A DNA stretch of 8,981 nucleotides from Patescibacteria group bacterium. Lineage in GTDB: Bacteria; Patescibacteriota; Microgenomatia; UM-FILTER-40-11. A program made the translations under genes and the position numbers. A model generated the notes under the pieces. That model did not search any database, was not told the origin of the DNA, and saw only the letters and a list, made by a program, of their open reading frames with translations. Numbering within the stretch: the first letter of the stretch is position 1; each line of letters opens with the position of its first letter. This document shows, in pieces, positions 1 to 5,295 of the stretch. The stretch spans positions 1 through 8,981 of the forward strand of contig JAMCYY010000102.1 of the NCBI GenBank assembly GCA_023473205.1, in the 5' to 3' direction.

Positions 1-18
1 GGGAAGTCTACTTAAAAA

Positions 19-27
19 TGATAAAAT
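19..27 (+). promoter_or_regulatory. candidate extended -10 promoter for HAD gene
   Basis: TGATAAAAT fits an extended -10 element (TGn plus TAAAAT). A start near position 34 would give a leader of about 33 nt before the ATG at 67. No -35 can be judged because the window begins 18 bases upstream. In such AT-rich DNA a chance match is quite possible. Confidence 0.35.
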
Positions 28-66
28 ATGTTAAATAATAGATAGTTGTTTGTTTTGTTTAATTTG

Positions 67-540
67 ATGATTAAGGCTATAGTTAGTGATTTTTCGAGAA
101 CCTTGCTTTTTCCTGTTGATGAAAAATGTGACCAGGGGTTGAATGCTTATCAAGCTAAAGTCAGTCTTGATCCTAATTACTTCTTTTTTGATTATTTTAA
201 ATTTAATGAAAAACTGCTGGCTTTTTTTGAGAGAATTAAAGAACAATTTGCCATGTATATTTTTACTACCGGCAAAATTCAGGAAACGCCGGAGATTAAA
301 GAAAGATTGGCTTTAATTTTTAAAAAAATTTATACTGTTGACAGCGTTGGCTTTAGAAAAGATGACCAAAGAGCTTATCTTTATATTGCTCAAGATTTAG
401 AACTAGGGCCAAGTGACATTTTATATATTGATGATCAAGTTCTTAATGTGAACACAGCTAAAGATGCAGGATTGAAAAGTTTACAATTTCAGGAAGATAA
501 AGAATTTTATCAACAGTTAAATAAGTTATGGAACCTTTAG
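67..540 (+). CDS. HAD-like hydrolase, 157 aa
   Basis: This is a haloacid dehalogenase-fold protein, probably a cytoplasmic phosphatase-like enzyme of unknown substrate. Numbered from the ATG at 67, motif I is DFSRT (D8, S10, T12) in a hydrophobic strand, motif II is IFTTG (T67 or T68), the motif III lysine is probably K98 in FRKDD, and motif IV is the LYIDD acidic pair D122-D123. The LNVNTAKDAGLKSLQF stretch that follows is typical of the family's end. An in-frame TTG at 46 would add seven residues, but the ATG puts the first strand directly at the N-terminus, as is usual, so I prefer it. No Shine-Dalgarno is visible. The oddity is motif I: the usual second Asp (DxD), the general acid/base, is Ser10, so activity may be altered. 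The gene overlaps the next one by 13 nt, suggesting translational coupling. Fold is confident; reaction is not. Confidence 0.82.
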   Translation: MIKAIVSDFSRTLLFPVDEKCDQGLNAYQAKVSLDPNYFFFDYFKFNEKLLAFFERIKEQFAMYIFTTGKIQETPEIKERLALIFKKIYTVDSVGFRKDDQRAYLYIAQDLELGPSDILYIDDQVLNVNTAKDAGLKSLQFQEDKEFYQQLNKLWNL

Positions 541-1244
541 TTGATTCGTTATTTAGTGAAAATGATCCGTTTGGATATAAAGCCTTTTATTCTTTGTACG
601 CTCCTTATGCTTCTCACCAAAAAGATGCTATAAAAAAAAAGACAATATTAATTGGTGAGCAAGTTTTTGGACAGTCGCTTACAGATGAAGAACTTAGAAG
701 AAGGTTAGCTACAGATATAGATTTTCAAAAAAAATTTAGAGATGGTTTGGAAAAATTTGCTGCTGGTAAAACTTTGATTGAAGCTGATACTTTAATGATG
801 AGAGAAAATTCTCCTAAAATTTCGCCTGAAGAAGGAGAGAGGTTTTTTCAAAAAATCAGAAGAGCAAGAAGAACTGTTATTTATAAAGGTAACTTATCAA
901 CAGACCGACTTTTTACTAATAAAGCAATATGGAATGGTGATGTTTACACTTTGGACTTTCCAAACTGTTTGGGTTATTCTTTTATAGAGGATTTGGCGAA
1001 TGACTTGGAAAAATTGGATGCGAATTTTTTGACTTTTGGCTTTGCCGCAGAGACTCCTGATGGGAATAGAACTTCTTTTAGCATTAATTCGGAAATAGAT
1101 TATTTACTTAAAGTCGATCTAATTGGAGTTAAACCTGAGGACCCAAAATTAATTTATTGGGTAGATTCTAAAAACCCTATCACAGATATGACAATATATG
1201 AAAAAAAGTTAATCGATTCTTTTCTTAATTTACTGACAAAATAG
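528..1244 (+). CDS. hypothetical protein, 238 aa, coupled to HAD gene
   Basis: I do not recognise this protein. It is soluble-looking, with no signal peptide or membrane segment. Residues 28-120 are rich in Lys, Arg and Glu and probably mostly helical. Residues 120-215 look mixed alpha/beta, with segments such as GDVYTLDFPNCLGYSF (137-152) and an acidic YWVDSKN near 210-216. The single Cys is C147. The ATG at 528 lies inside the end of the HAD gene, with a 13-nt overlap in another frame and no Shine-Dalgarno, so it is probably translated by re-initiation from the HAD ORF. The overlap and unbroken reading frame argue that it is real. Its stop is directly followed by the SPFH remnant, which places the pair at a rearrangement junction. 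Function unknown; a role with the HAD protein is only inferred from coupling. Confidence 0.7.
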   Translation: MEPLVDSLFSENDPFGYKAFYSLYAPYASHQKDAIKKKTILIGEQVFGQSLTDEELRRRLATDIDFQKKFRDGLEKFAAGKTLIEADTLMMRENSPKISPEEGERFFQKIRRARRTVIYKGNLSTDRLFTNKAIWNGDVYTLDFPNCLGYSFIEDLANDLEKLDANFLTFGFAAETPDGNRTSFSINSEIDYLLKVDLIGVKPEDPKLIYWVDSKNPITDMTIYEKKLIDSFLNLLTK

Positions 1245-1245
1245 T

Positions 1246-1401
1246 TTGGCTGAAACTCCCGGTGCTTTACATTTAAGGACTTTAAATTCAATTAATGATA
1301 TTTCTTCTGATCAGTCAAATACCGTTGTTTTTGTTACTCCAATAGAGGTTTTGCGGGCGGTCGAGGGGTTAGGCCAGTACTTCAAAAAGAATACAAAATA
1401 G
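1246..1401 (+). pseudogene. C-terminal remnant of SPFH/band 7 protein
   Basis: A 51-codon open stretch with no ATG ends in TAG at 1399-1401. It encodes GALHLRTLNSIND, SSDQSNTVVF and then TPIEVLRAVEGLGQYF. This is the pattern I know from the extreme C-terminus of prokaryotic SPFH (stomatin/slipin-like) proteins, which organise membrane microdomains: a Pro-Gly-Ala-x-x-x-Arg motif, then SSDQSNT, then a hydrophobic strand. The N-terminal membrane anchor and SPFH domain are absent. Upstream, this frame hits a stop at 1234-1236, and 528-1244 is occupied by an ORF in another frame. It could start at TTG 1246, but there is no ribosome site and a 51-residue tail alone is unlikely to work. I read it as the leftover of a gene cut by insertion, deletion or recombination. 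Assignment is from memory of the family. Confidence 0.68.
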
Positions 1402-1402
1402 C

Positions 1403-1430
1403 TTAAAAATATTTTTTAAAAGAATTTTTT
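1403..1430 (+). terminator. weak AT-only hairpin plus T-run
   Basis: TTAAAAAT at 1403-1410 is followed directly by ATTTTTTAA at 1411-1419, which can pair, and a run of six T lies at 1425-1430. It sits just after the SPFH remnant stop and before the next gene's promoter, where a terminator would be expected. The stem has no GC pairs and almost no loop, so support is positional. Confidence 0.25.
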
Positions 1431-1439
1431 GGGGTCTCC

Positions 1440-1480
1440 TTGACAATCGTCCTTAAATAATTCAAACTCTATCGTAGAGG
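1440..1480 (+). promoter_or_regulatory. candidate promoter and ribosome site for LytR_C gene
   Basis: TTGACA at 1440-1445 exactly matches the -35 consensus, but the hexamer 17 bp downstream (CAAACT, 1463-1468) is a poor -10. A better -10, AATAAT at 1456-1461, is too close to that -35 to pair with it. AGAGG at 1476-1480, eight bases before the ATG at 1489, is the only well-placed Shine-Dalgarno I find in the window. The ribosome site is more secure than either promoter reading. Confidence 0.4.
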
Positions 1481-1488
1481 AAAAGTTT

Positions 1489-2355
1489 ATGCCTGCCAAA
1501 AAGAAAGCTAAAAAAGTGTCTAAGCCTGAAGAAGAACCTAAAACTAAGACAGAAACAACTTTAAAAAATGAGGTTGTTGAAGAAGTTACTGAAACTTCCG
1601 CCCCGATTTTAACTTCGGAAATCACTGAGTCTACCGTTGAAATTGTATCTTCCCCTTTGCAAAAAGAAGATTCAGCCCCAACCTTAGTTGTAGTTGACCA
1701 GGAAGTAAAAGAAGATATCTCTTCAACTTCAATGGAAAGTAGTCCAGTGACAGAATCCCAGGAAACCAAAACCAGTGAACCTCCAGTTGAGGAAAAAAAA
1801 GAGGAAGCAACTGTCCCTGCAGATGGTCTGAGCGCCATTTTTTCTCCGGTAAATGAGACTCCTTCTATAGTTAATCCACCTGAAAAAAGCAATTTGTTGA
1901 AAATCTTATGGATCTTTTTAGCTTTTATTTTAGGAATTTTTTTGGGAGGATTATCTGTTTATTTGTTGACTTTTAGTAAAAGCAAACCAGCAATAACTAA
2001 GGAGCCGATAAAAGAAGCGCAAAATCAAGTTTTACCTACTGCTTCCCCGACAGAAAAACCAGTTGATTTAGCTAAATATTCAATTATTGTCCTTAATGGC
2101 GGTAAAACCCAGGGTGAAGCAGGCCGTTTAAAGAAGTCTCTCGAAGGAGAGGGCTTTAAGATTGCCTCCACGGGTAATGCTGCGAATTCAAATTATAAAG
2201 AAACAATTATCAAGACCAAAAAAGAAGTTGAAGAAGTATTCCTTAATCAACTTAAAACTTTTTTATCAAAGACTTATACTTTAAGTGATAATGAAGTTCT
2301 TTCAGATTCAGAGAAAAGTGATATCGTGGTGATTATCGGCCAAACTTTAAAGTAA
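1489..2355 (+). CDS. membrane-anchored LytR_C domain protein
   Basis: The protein has 288 residues in three parts. Residues 1-135 are low-complexity, rich in Glu, Lys, Thr, Ser and Pro, start with a Lys cluster (PAKKKAKK) and are probably disordered in the cytoplasm. Residues 136-161 form one transmembrane helix containing a GxxxG-like ILGIFLGG. After a Pro/Thr linker, residues 197-287 match the LytR_C domain (C-terminal domain of LytR-CpsA-Psr proteins): IIVLNGGKTQGEAGRLKKSL, then GF, a Gly-Asn-Ala turn, and the closing VVIIGQ strand. Topology should be N-in, C-out, with the domain at the cell surface. The catalytic LCP domain that usually precedes LytR_C is absent, so this is not a cell-wall ligase; a binding or scaffolding role in the envelope is inference. 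ATG 1489 is supported by AGAGG eight bases upstream. The next gene starts 20 bases downstream. Confidence 0.8.
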   Translation: MPAKKKAKKVSKPEEEPKTKTETTLKNEVVEEVTETSAPILTSEITESTVEIVSSPLQKEDSAPTLVVVDQEVKEDISSTSMESSPVTESQETKTSEPPVEEKKEEATVPADGLSAIFSPVNETPSIVNPPEKSNLLKILWIFLAFILGIFLGGLSVYLLTFSKSKPAITKEPIKEAQNQVLPTASPTEKPVDLAKYSIIVLNGGKTQGEAGRLKKSLEGEGFKIASTGNAANSNYKETIIKTKKEVEEVFLNQLKTFLSKTYTLSDNEVLSDSEKSDIVVIIGQTLK

Positions 2356-2357
2356 GG

Positions 2358-2366
2358 TGATACAAT
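2358..2366 (+). promoter_or_regulatory. candidate extended -10 for YdjM-like gene
   Basis: TGATACAAT (TGn plus TACAAT) ends nine bases before the ATG at 2376, so transcription would begin at about 2373 and leave almost no leader. The same bases overlap AAGGTGAT (2354-2361), which resembles a Shine-Dalgarno but lies some 14 nt from the ATG, too far for normal spacing. Either element could be the functional one. Confidence 0.4.
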
Positions 2367-2375
2367 ACCTTTTAA

Positions 2376-2951
2376 ATGACTTCAAGAACTCATGATTTAT
2401 TTGCCTTTGCCTCTTTGGTGACGGTTGCCGCATATTATCCTCCCGCTTCTTTAAATTTAATTACTGCAGCCGCCTGTTTAGTTGGCAATATTATTGGCTC
2501 GCTTATCCCTGATATGGATCAGGCGACTAATCGGCTTTGGGATTTACTGCCGGGAGGAGACTATTTAGGGAAGTTTTTTAAAAAGCTTTTTCTTTCTCAT
2601 CGGACTTTGTCTCATTCATTTATTGGCTTTTTTTTACTTTATCATCTTCTTTCCTGGCTTTTGCCTAAGCTTTTAAATTCAAATTTTATCAATGTTTCTT
2701 TAGTTATCTCAGCCGTGATGATTGGCTTAGTTTCGCATCTTTTATTAGATGCTTTTACAGAAGAAGGTTTGCCATTATTTTTTCCGTTAACTTGGAAAAT
2801 TGGTTTTCCGCCATTAAAAGAATGGCGAATTAAAACCGGTAAATGGTTTGAAAAGTTTATCGTCTTTCCGGTAATTGTAATTTATCTTTTTTTGTTTTTT
2901 ATTAATAATAAAGGGGTGATAATAAGTATTTTGAAATTGAGTAAGTTCTAA
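2376..2951 (+). CDS. YdjM/DUF457-type membrane metal-dependent hydrolase
   Basis: This 191-residue integral membrane protein has about five hydrophobic segments (roughly 12-22, 27-44, 82-98, 106-124 and 160-177). The metal-ligand pattern of the DUF457/YdjM family is complete: H6 in the first segment, D46 and D48 in IPDMDQ, HRTLSHS at 75-81 (H75, H80), and H121 with D125 in SHLLLDAFTEEG. The family is predicted to be membrane-bound metal-dependent hydrolases; the substrate is not known to me. The ATG follows the previous stop by 20 nt, with a possible near-leaderless promoter. The last two codons (TTC TAA, 2946-2951) fall in a 6-bp sequence mirrored at the far end of the adjacent IS30 element. 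The native C-terminus may therefore have been replaced or trimmed by the insertion. All catalytic-type residues lie well upstream of that. Confidence 0.78.
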   Translation: MTSRTHDLFAFASLVTVAAYYPPASLNLITAAACLVGNIIGSLIPDMDQATNRLWDLLPGGDYLGKFFKKLFLSHRTLSHSFIGFFLLYHLLSWLLPKLLNSNFINVSLVISAVMIGLVSHLLLDAFTEEGLPLFFPLTWKIGFPPLKEWRIKTGKWFEKFIVFPVIVIYLFLFFINNKGVIISILKLSKF

Positions 2952-2965
2952 AACGAATCCGAACA
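2946..2965 (+). repeat. left terminal inverted repeat of the IS
   Basis: The core GAATCCGAACA (2955-2965) is exactly complementary to 3956-3966. The outer TTCTAA (2946-2951) is complementary to 3970-3975, with three non-matching bases between. The outer part overlaps the stop codon of the YdjM-like gene. Confidence 0.8.
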
Positions 2966-2980
2966 GTATAATGTTCGGAT
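2957..2980 (+). promoter_or_regulatory. transposase promoter inside a TIR-derived hairpin
   Basis: ATCCGAACA (2957-2965) and TGTTCGGAT (2972-2980) form a perfect 9-bp inverted repeat with a 6-nt loop, ending directly against the transposase ATG at 2981. A consensus TATAAT (2967-2972) sits in the loop and would start transcription near 2979, giving an almost leaderless mRNA. The right arm is effectively a third copy of the terminal repeat. RNA reading in from upstream would contain the whole hairpin and could hide the start codon, whereas RNA from the element's own promoter would not. Transposase bound to the repeats could also block its own promoter. The mechanism is inferred; the repeats and -10 are plain in the sequence. 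Confidence 0.65.
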
Positions 2981-3973
2981 ATGAAGAAAAATAAGAAAAT
3001 CTCAGCCTCTGAAAGAGACCAAATTGCTGTTCTGTTAGCTTCAGGAATTTCTTTAAGAAACATTGCCAAAAAACTTGGAAGAAGTGTCTCCAGTATCTCT
3101 GATGAAATCAACAGAAATAGTGTTAAGGGAGAATACAAATCAATTGCTGCCAACTCTTTAAGTCTCAATAGAAACAGACAAAGTCGTAAAACAAATCCTC
3201 TAAAAAACTCTAAAATTTACAGCTATGTTTTTGAAAAACTTAGAGGAGGTTGGAGTCCTGAACAGATTGCGGGAAGACTTAAAAAAATAAACAATAACAA
3301 AACTGTAATTTGTCATGAAACTATCTACCGATACATCTACTCTTCTGATGGCAAAAAAAGAAATCTTCATGAATATTTAGTTAGGCATCACAGGAAAAGA
3401 AGACCTTGGTATGGCAGATACCTTTACAGAAAAGGAATAGCACAAAGAGTTAGCATTAGGCTCAGACCAGAAGAAATTAACTCTAAAAAAATATTTGGTC
3501 ACTGGGAAGCTGATGTGGTTGAAGGCAAAGGACACGAGAAAGGAATACAAACTTTACTAGAAAGAAAAACCAGATACTATCAAGCAAAAATTCTCTTAAA
3601 TATTGACTCAGAATATGGGGTAAAAGCCCAAAAGGACATCCTCCAATCTTTCCCTAAAAAAGCCAGAAAAAGTGTTACCTTTGACAATGGCAAAGAAAAC
3701 TACAACCACCTCAAACTTCAAAGATGGTTTAACCTAAAAACTTACTTCTGTGACCCCAACTGTGCTTGGCAAAAAGGATCAAACGAATACCACAATGGCA
3801 TCTTAAGAAGGTACATCCCCCAAAAAACAGATCTCTCAGAATTAACCCAATTTGAACTGGATGAAATATTAAAGGAAATAAACAATATGCCTAAAAAATG
3901 CCTAGGATATCAGACACCTAGAGAAGCTTTTAAAAAAGAGTTAAAATGCAAGAAGTGTTCGGATTCCACTTAG
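2981..3973 (+). CDS. IS30-family DDE transposase
   Basis: The 330-residue protein has the usual length for IS30 transposases. Residues 7-45 are the N-terminal helix-turn-helix (LLASGISLRNIAKKLGRS, then SISDEINRN) that binds the terminal repeats. Residues 88-121 contain the GGWSPEQIAGRL and HETIYRYIY signatures of the family. The catalytic triad is complete: D178 in HWEADVVEG, D235 in TFDNGKE, and E269 in KGSNEYHNG, with 33 residues between the second Asp and Glu, as expected for DD(33)E. The C-terminal QTPREAF motif is at 311-317. There is no frameshift or internal stop, so it may be active. The last codons run through the right terminal repeat, and the TAG at 3971-3973 lies past the 11-bp core repeat. 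The ATG abuts a hairpin and has no Shine-Dalgarno. Confidence 0.93.
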   Translation: MKKNKKISASERDQIAVLLASGISLRNIAKKLGRSVSSISDEINRNSVKGEYKSIAANSLSLNRNRQSRKTNPLKNSKIYSYVFEKLRGGWSPEQIAGRLKKINNNKTVICHETIYRYIYSSDGKKRNLHEYLVRHHRKRRPWYGRYLYRKGIAQRVSIRLRPEEINSKKIFGHWEADVVEGKGHEKGIQTLLERKTRYYQAKILLNIDSEYGVKAQKDILQSFPKKARKSVTFDNGKENYNHLKLQRWFNLKTYFCDPNCAWQKGSNEYHNGILRRYIPQKTDLSELTQFELDEILKEINNMPKKCLGYQTPREAFKKELKCKKCSDST

Positions 3974-3975
3974 AA
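3956..3975 (+). repeat. right terminal inverted repeat of the IS
   Basis: The core TGTTCGGATTC (3956-3966) mirrors the left core exactly, and TTAGAA (3970-3975) mirrors the outer left part. The repeat lies inside the 3' end of the transposase gene and encodes its last residues. Confidence 0.8.
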
Positions 3976-3992
3976 TTCACCTATATGATAAA

Positions 3993-4030
3993 ATTGACCC
4001 ATTGACCCATAGTTATACATATTTTATGTG
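3993..4030 (+). promoter_or_regulatory. tandem repeat and candidate promoter for radical SAM gene
   Basis: ATTGACCC occurs twice in tandem (3993-4000 and 4001-4008), giving two -35-like TTGACC boxes 8 bp apart. From the second box, a 17-bp spacer leads to TATGTG at 4025-4030, five bases before the ATG at 4036; TATACA at 4014-4019 is another possible -10. Neither -10 is strong. The repeat could be a duplicated -35 or a small operator. Confidence 0.35.
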
Positions 4031-4035
4031 TAAAA

Positions 4036-5244
4036 ATGAATAAATTAAAATATTACGATACGTTTATTACTATTTGTGGAAGTTTAGATGAACGCATTAA
4101 AAAAGCGACTGGATTTTCCGGTAAGAAAGAGCTTTTGGAAAGAATGAAATCAAAGCCTAAAAAAAAAGCTATTGATATTATTATTCCTAATCATTGTAAT
4201 CAAAATTGTCATGATTGTTATTTTCGTGAATACCATAATGGTATTGATCTAAAAGTTGATGAACAAACACTTGATGAATTTGAAAAAATCGCGAAAAAGG
4301 TAACGGCAAATAAGGAGAATGTTCTTTTCTTTTATCCTCGAGAAATAACAACAGATTTTCCTCTTCTGAATTTATACAATAAATTTGGCATTGATAGAGT
4401 CATTACTAATGGTAAATTACTTCATGTTCCAGGAATGTTAGAAAAACTTAAAGAAGAAAACATTAAAAAATTAAGCATTACTTTTCCTGGATCAATTGAA
4501 ACATACCTTGAATATACAAAAGAAAAACCTGAAGCATACAATCAATTAATTCTTAATATTCAGATGGCAATAAAATCAGGTTTCGAGGTTAATACGATTA
4601 TGCCAATTTACAAAAAAAATGTTGATGAGGTTGTGAGTACTGTTTTAAAAGCTTCAGAGTTAGGAGTTAAAGATATTGTTTTTACAAGAATGAAGCCCTT
4701 AGGCAAAGGAAAAAATTTACCAAATAATATTTTTGCTAACGAAGAAGATCTTCATTGTTTTTTACGAAATTTAAATACTGCGCGACATTTGGTAAAAGGT
4801 AAAATGAAGCTTAGTTTATATGGTGGAAATTTTGGTGTAAATTTTTATAACAAGACAATCTTTCGTTATTTAGCGGGTAAGGTAGATACGTGGCCCCAAA
4901 GTATGTATTTGTGTCCGCTTATTGATCAGCAATATTTAGGACTGATGTTGGGAAGCCATCTTATTTATGGTTGCTTTCAAGGAGTTTCTTTTGAAGAATT
5001 TAAAATCGGTACCTTTTCTGAAAAAGGTTTAAATATAACAAAAAAATTAGTTACTTCTGAATGGCTTCATAAAAATTTAAGAGGGATGTGTAGTTCTAAA
5101 AACTGTCCGGAACATGACCTCTGCCTGGGAGGATGTCGAACAAACGCGTTTAGTTGGGCAAAACAACGAGGAGAAGATGAACCATTGGTTGCAGGTCAGA
5201 ATTTTTGTATAACGCAATTTCTTAAGGAATTGCAAAAAAAATAA
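4036..5244 (+). CDS. radical SAM/SPASM domain protein
   Basis: This 402-residue cytoplasmic iron-sulfur enzyme should cleave S-adenosylmethionine to start radical chemistry. The SAM-cluster motif is CNQNCHDC (C54, C58, C61; CX3CX2C), followed by an aromatic residue as usual. Barrel strands include VITNG (122-126), NTIMPIYKKN (186-195) and a GVKDIVF strand with PLGKGK (210-226). The C-terminus is a SPASM domain with all seven expected cysteines: C293, C313, C352, C357, C363, C367 and C391, enough for two auxiliary 4Fe-4S clusters. SPASM enzymes typically modify peptides or proteins. Oddities: the usual GGEP SAM-binding motif appears replaced by YPRE (100-103), and the first Cys pair of the second cluster is CX4C rather than CX2C. 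No precursor peptide gene is visible nearby. An EamA transporter follows after 51 bp. The DNA is very AT-rich. Substrate unknown. Confidence 0.88.
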   Translation: MNKLKYYDTFITICGSLDERIKKATGFSGKKELLERMKSKPKKKAIDIIIPNHCNQNCHDCYFREYHNGIDLKVDEQTLDEFEKIAKKVTANKENVLFFYPREITTDFPLLNLYNKFGIDRVITNGKLLHVPGMLEKLKEENIKKLSITFPGSIETYLEYTKEKPEAYNQLILNIQMAIKSGFEVNTIMPIYKKNVDEVVSTVLKASELGVKDIVFTRMKPLGKGKNLPNNIFANEEDLHCFLRNLNTARHLVKGKMKLSLYGGNFGVNFYNKTIFRYLAGKVDTWPQSMYLCPLIDQQYLGLMLGSHLIYGCFQGVSFEEFKIGTFSEKGLNITKKLVTSEWLHKNLRGMCSSKNCPEHDLCLGGCRTNAFSWAKQRGEDEPLVAGQNFCITQFLKELQKK

Positions 5245-5275
5245 AGAACTTTTTCGCTATTTAGGAATTTTTTAT

Positions 5276-5281
5276 TATAAT
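5276..5281 (+). promoter_or_regulatory. consensus -10 box for EamA transporter gene
   Basis: A perfect TATAAT ends 14 bases before the ATG at 5296. Transcription would start near 5288, leaving a leader of about 7 nt, and there is no Shine-Dalgarno. I see no good -35 at the right distance. If real, the transporter can be expressed apart from the radical SAM gene. Confidence 0.45.
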
Positions 5282-5295
5282 GTCTTCAGATTAAG

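Larger units (their letters stand above)
2946..3975 (+). mobile_element. IS30-family insertion sequence, apparently intact
   Basis: One full-length DDE transposase is bracketed by inverted repeats. The core repeat is a perfect 11 bp: GAATCCGAACA at 2955-2965 and TGTTCGGATTC at 3956-3966. After three mismatched bases another 6 bp match (TTCTAA at 2946-2951, TTAGAA at 3970-3975), 17 of 20 overall. Length is 1012 bp by the core repeats or 1030 bp by the extended ones; both suit the family, and the longer form includes the whole transposase stop codon. The target duplication is unclear. With the short boundaries the flanking triplets are AAC and CAC, one mismatch. Alternatively AC at 2953-2954 repeats at 3968-3969, which shifts the right edge by one base. 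IS30 elements duplicate 2-3 bp and often pick palindromic targets, so TTCTAA/TTAGAA could instead be the host target. Confidence 0.85.

Noticed and set aside
46..66. TTG start adding seven residues to the HAD protein
   Set aside because: The ATG at 67 places motif I at the normal distance from the N-terminus, and the TTG has no ribosome site.
31..246. 71-residue minus-strand ORF at the window start
   Set aside because: Antisense to the HAD motif I region; composition is Ile/Lys/Phe-rich noise typical of AT-rich DNA.
1416..1892. 158-residue minus-strand ORF opposite the LytR_C gene
   Set aside because: Its Ser/Phe/Val-rich sequence is the antisense reading of the Glu/Lys/Thr-rich low-complexity half of the real gene. 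No ribosome site or domain.
2902..3168. 88-residue minus-strand ORF over the left end of the IS
   Set aside because: Antisense shadow of the transposase N-terminus, crossing the terminal repeat; no recognisable family.
4026..4043. Five-codon mini-ORF (ATG TGT AAA AAT GAA TAA) overlapping the radical SAM start
   Set aside because: Such short ORFs are common by chance in AT-rich DNA, and no ribosome site or regulatory codon run supports it as a leader or precursor peptide.
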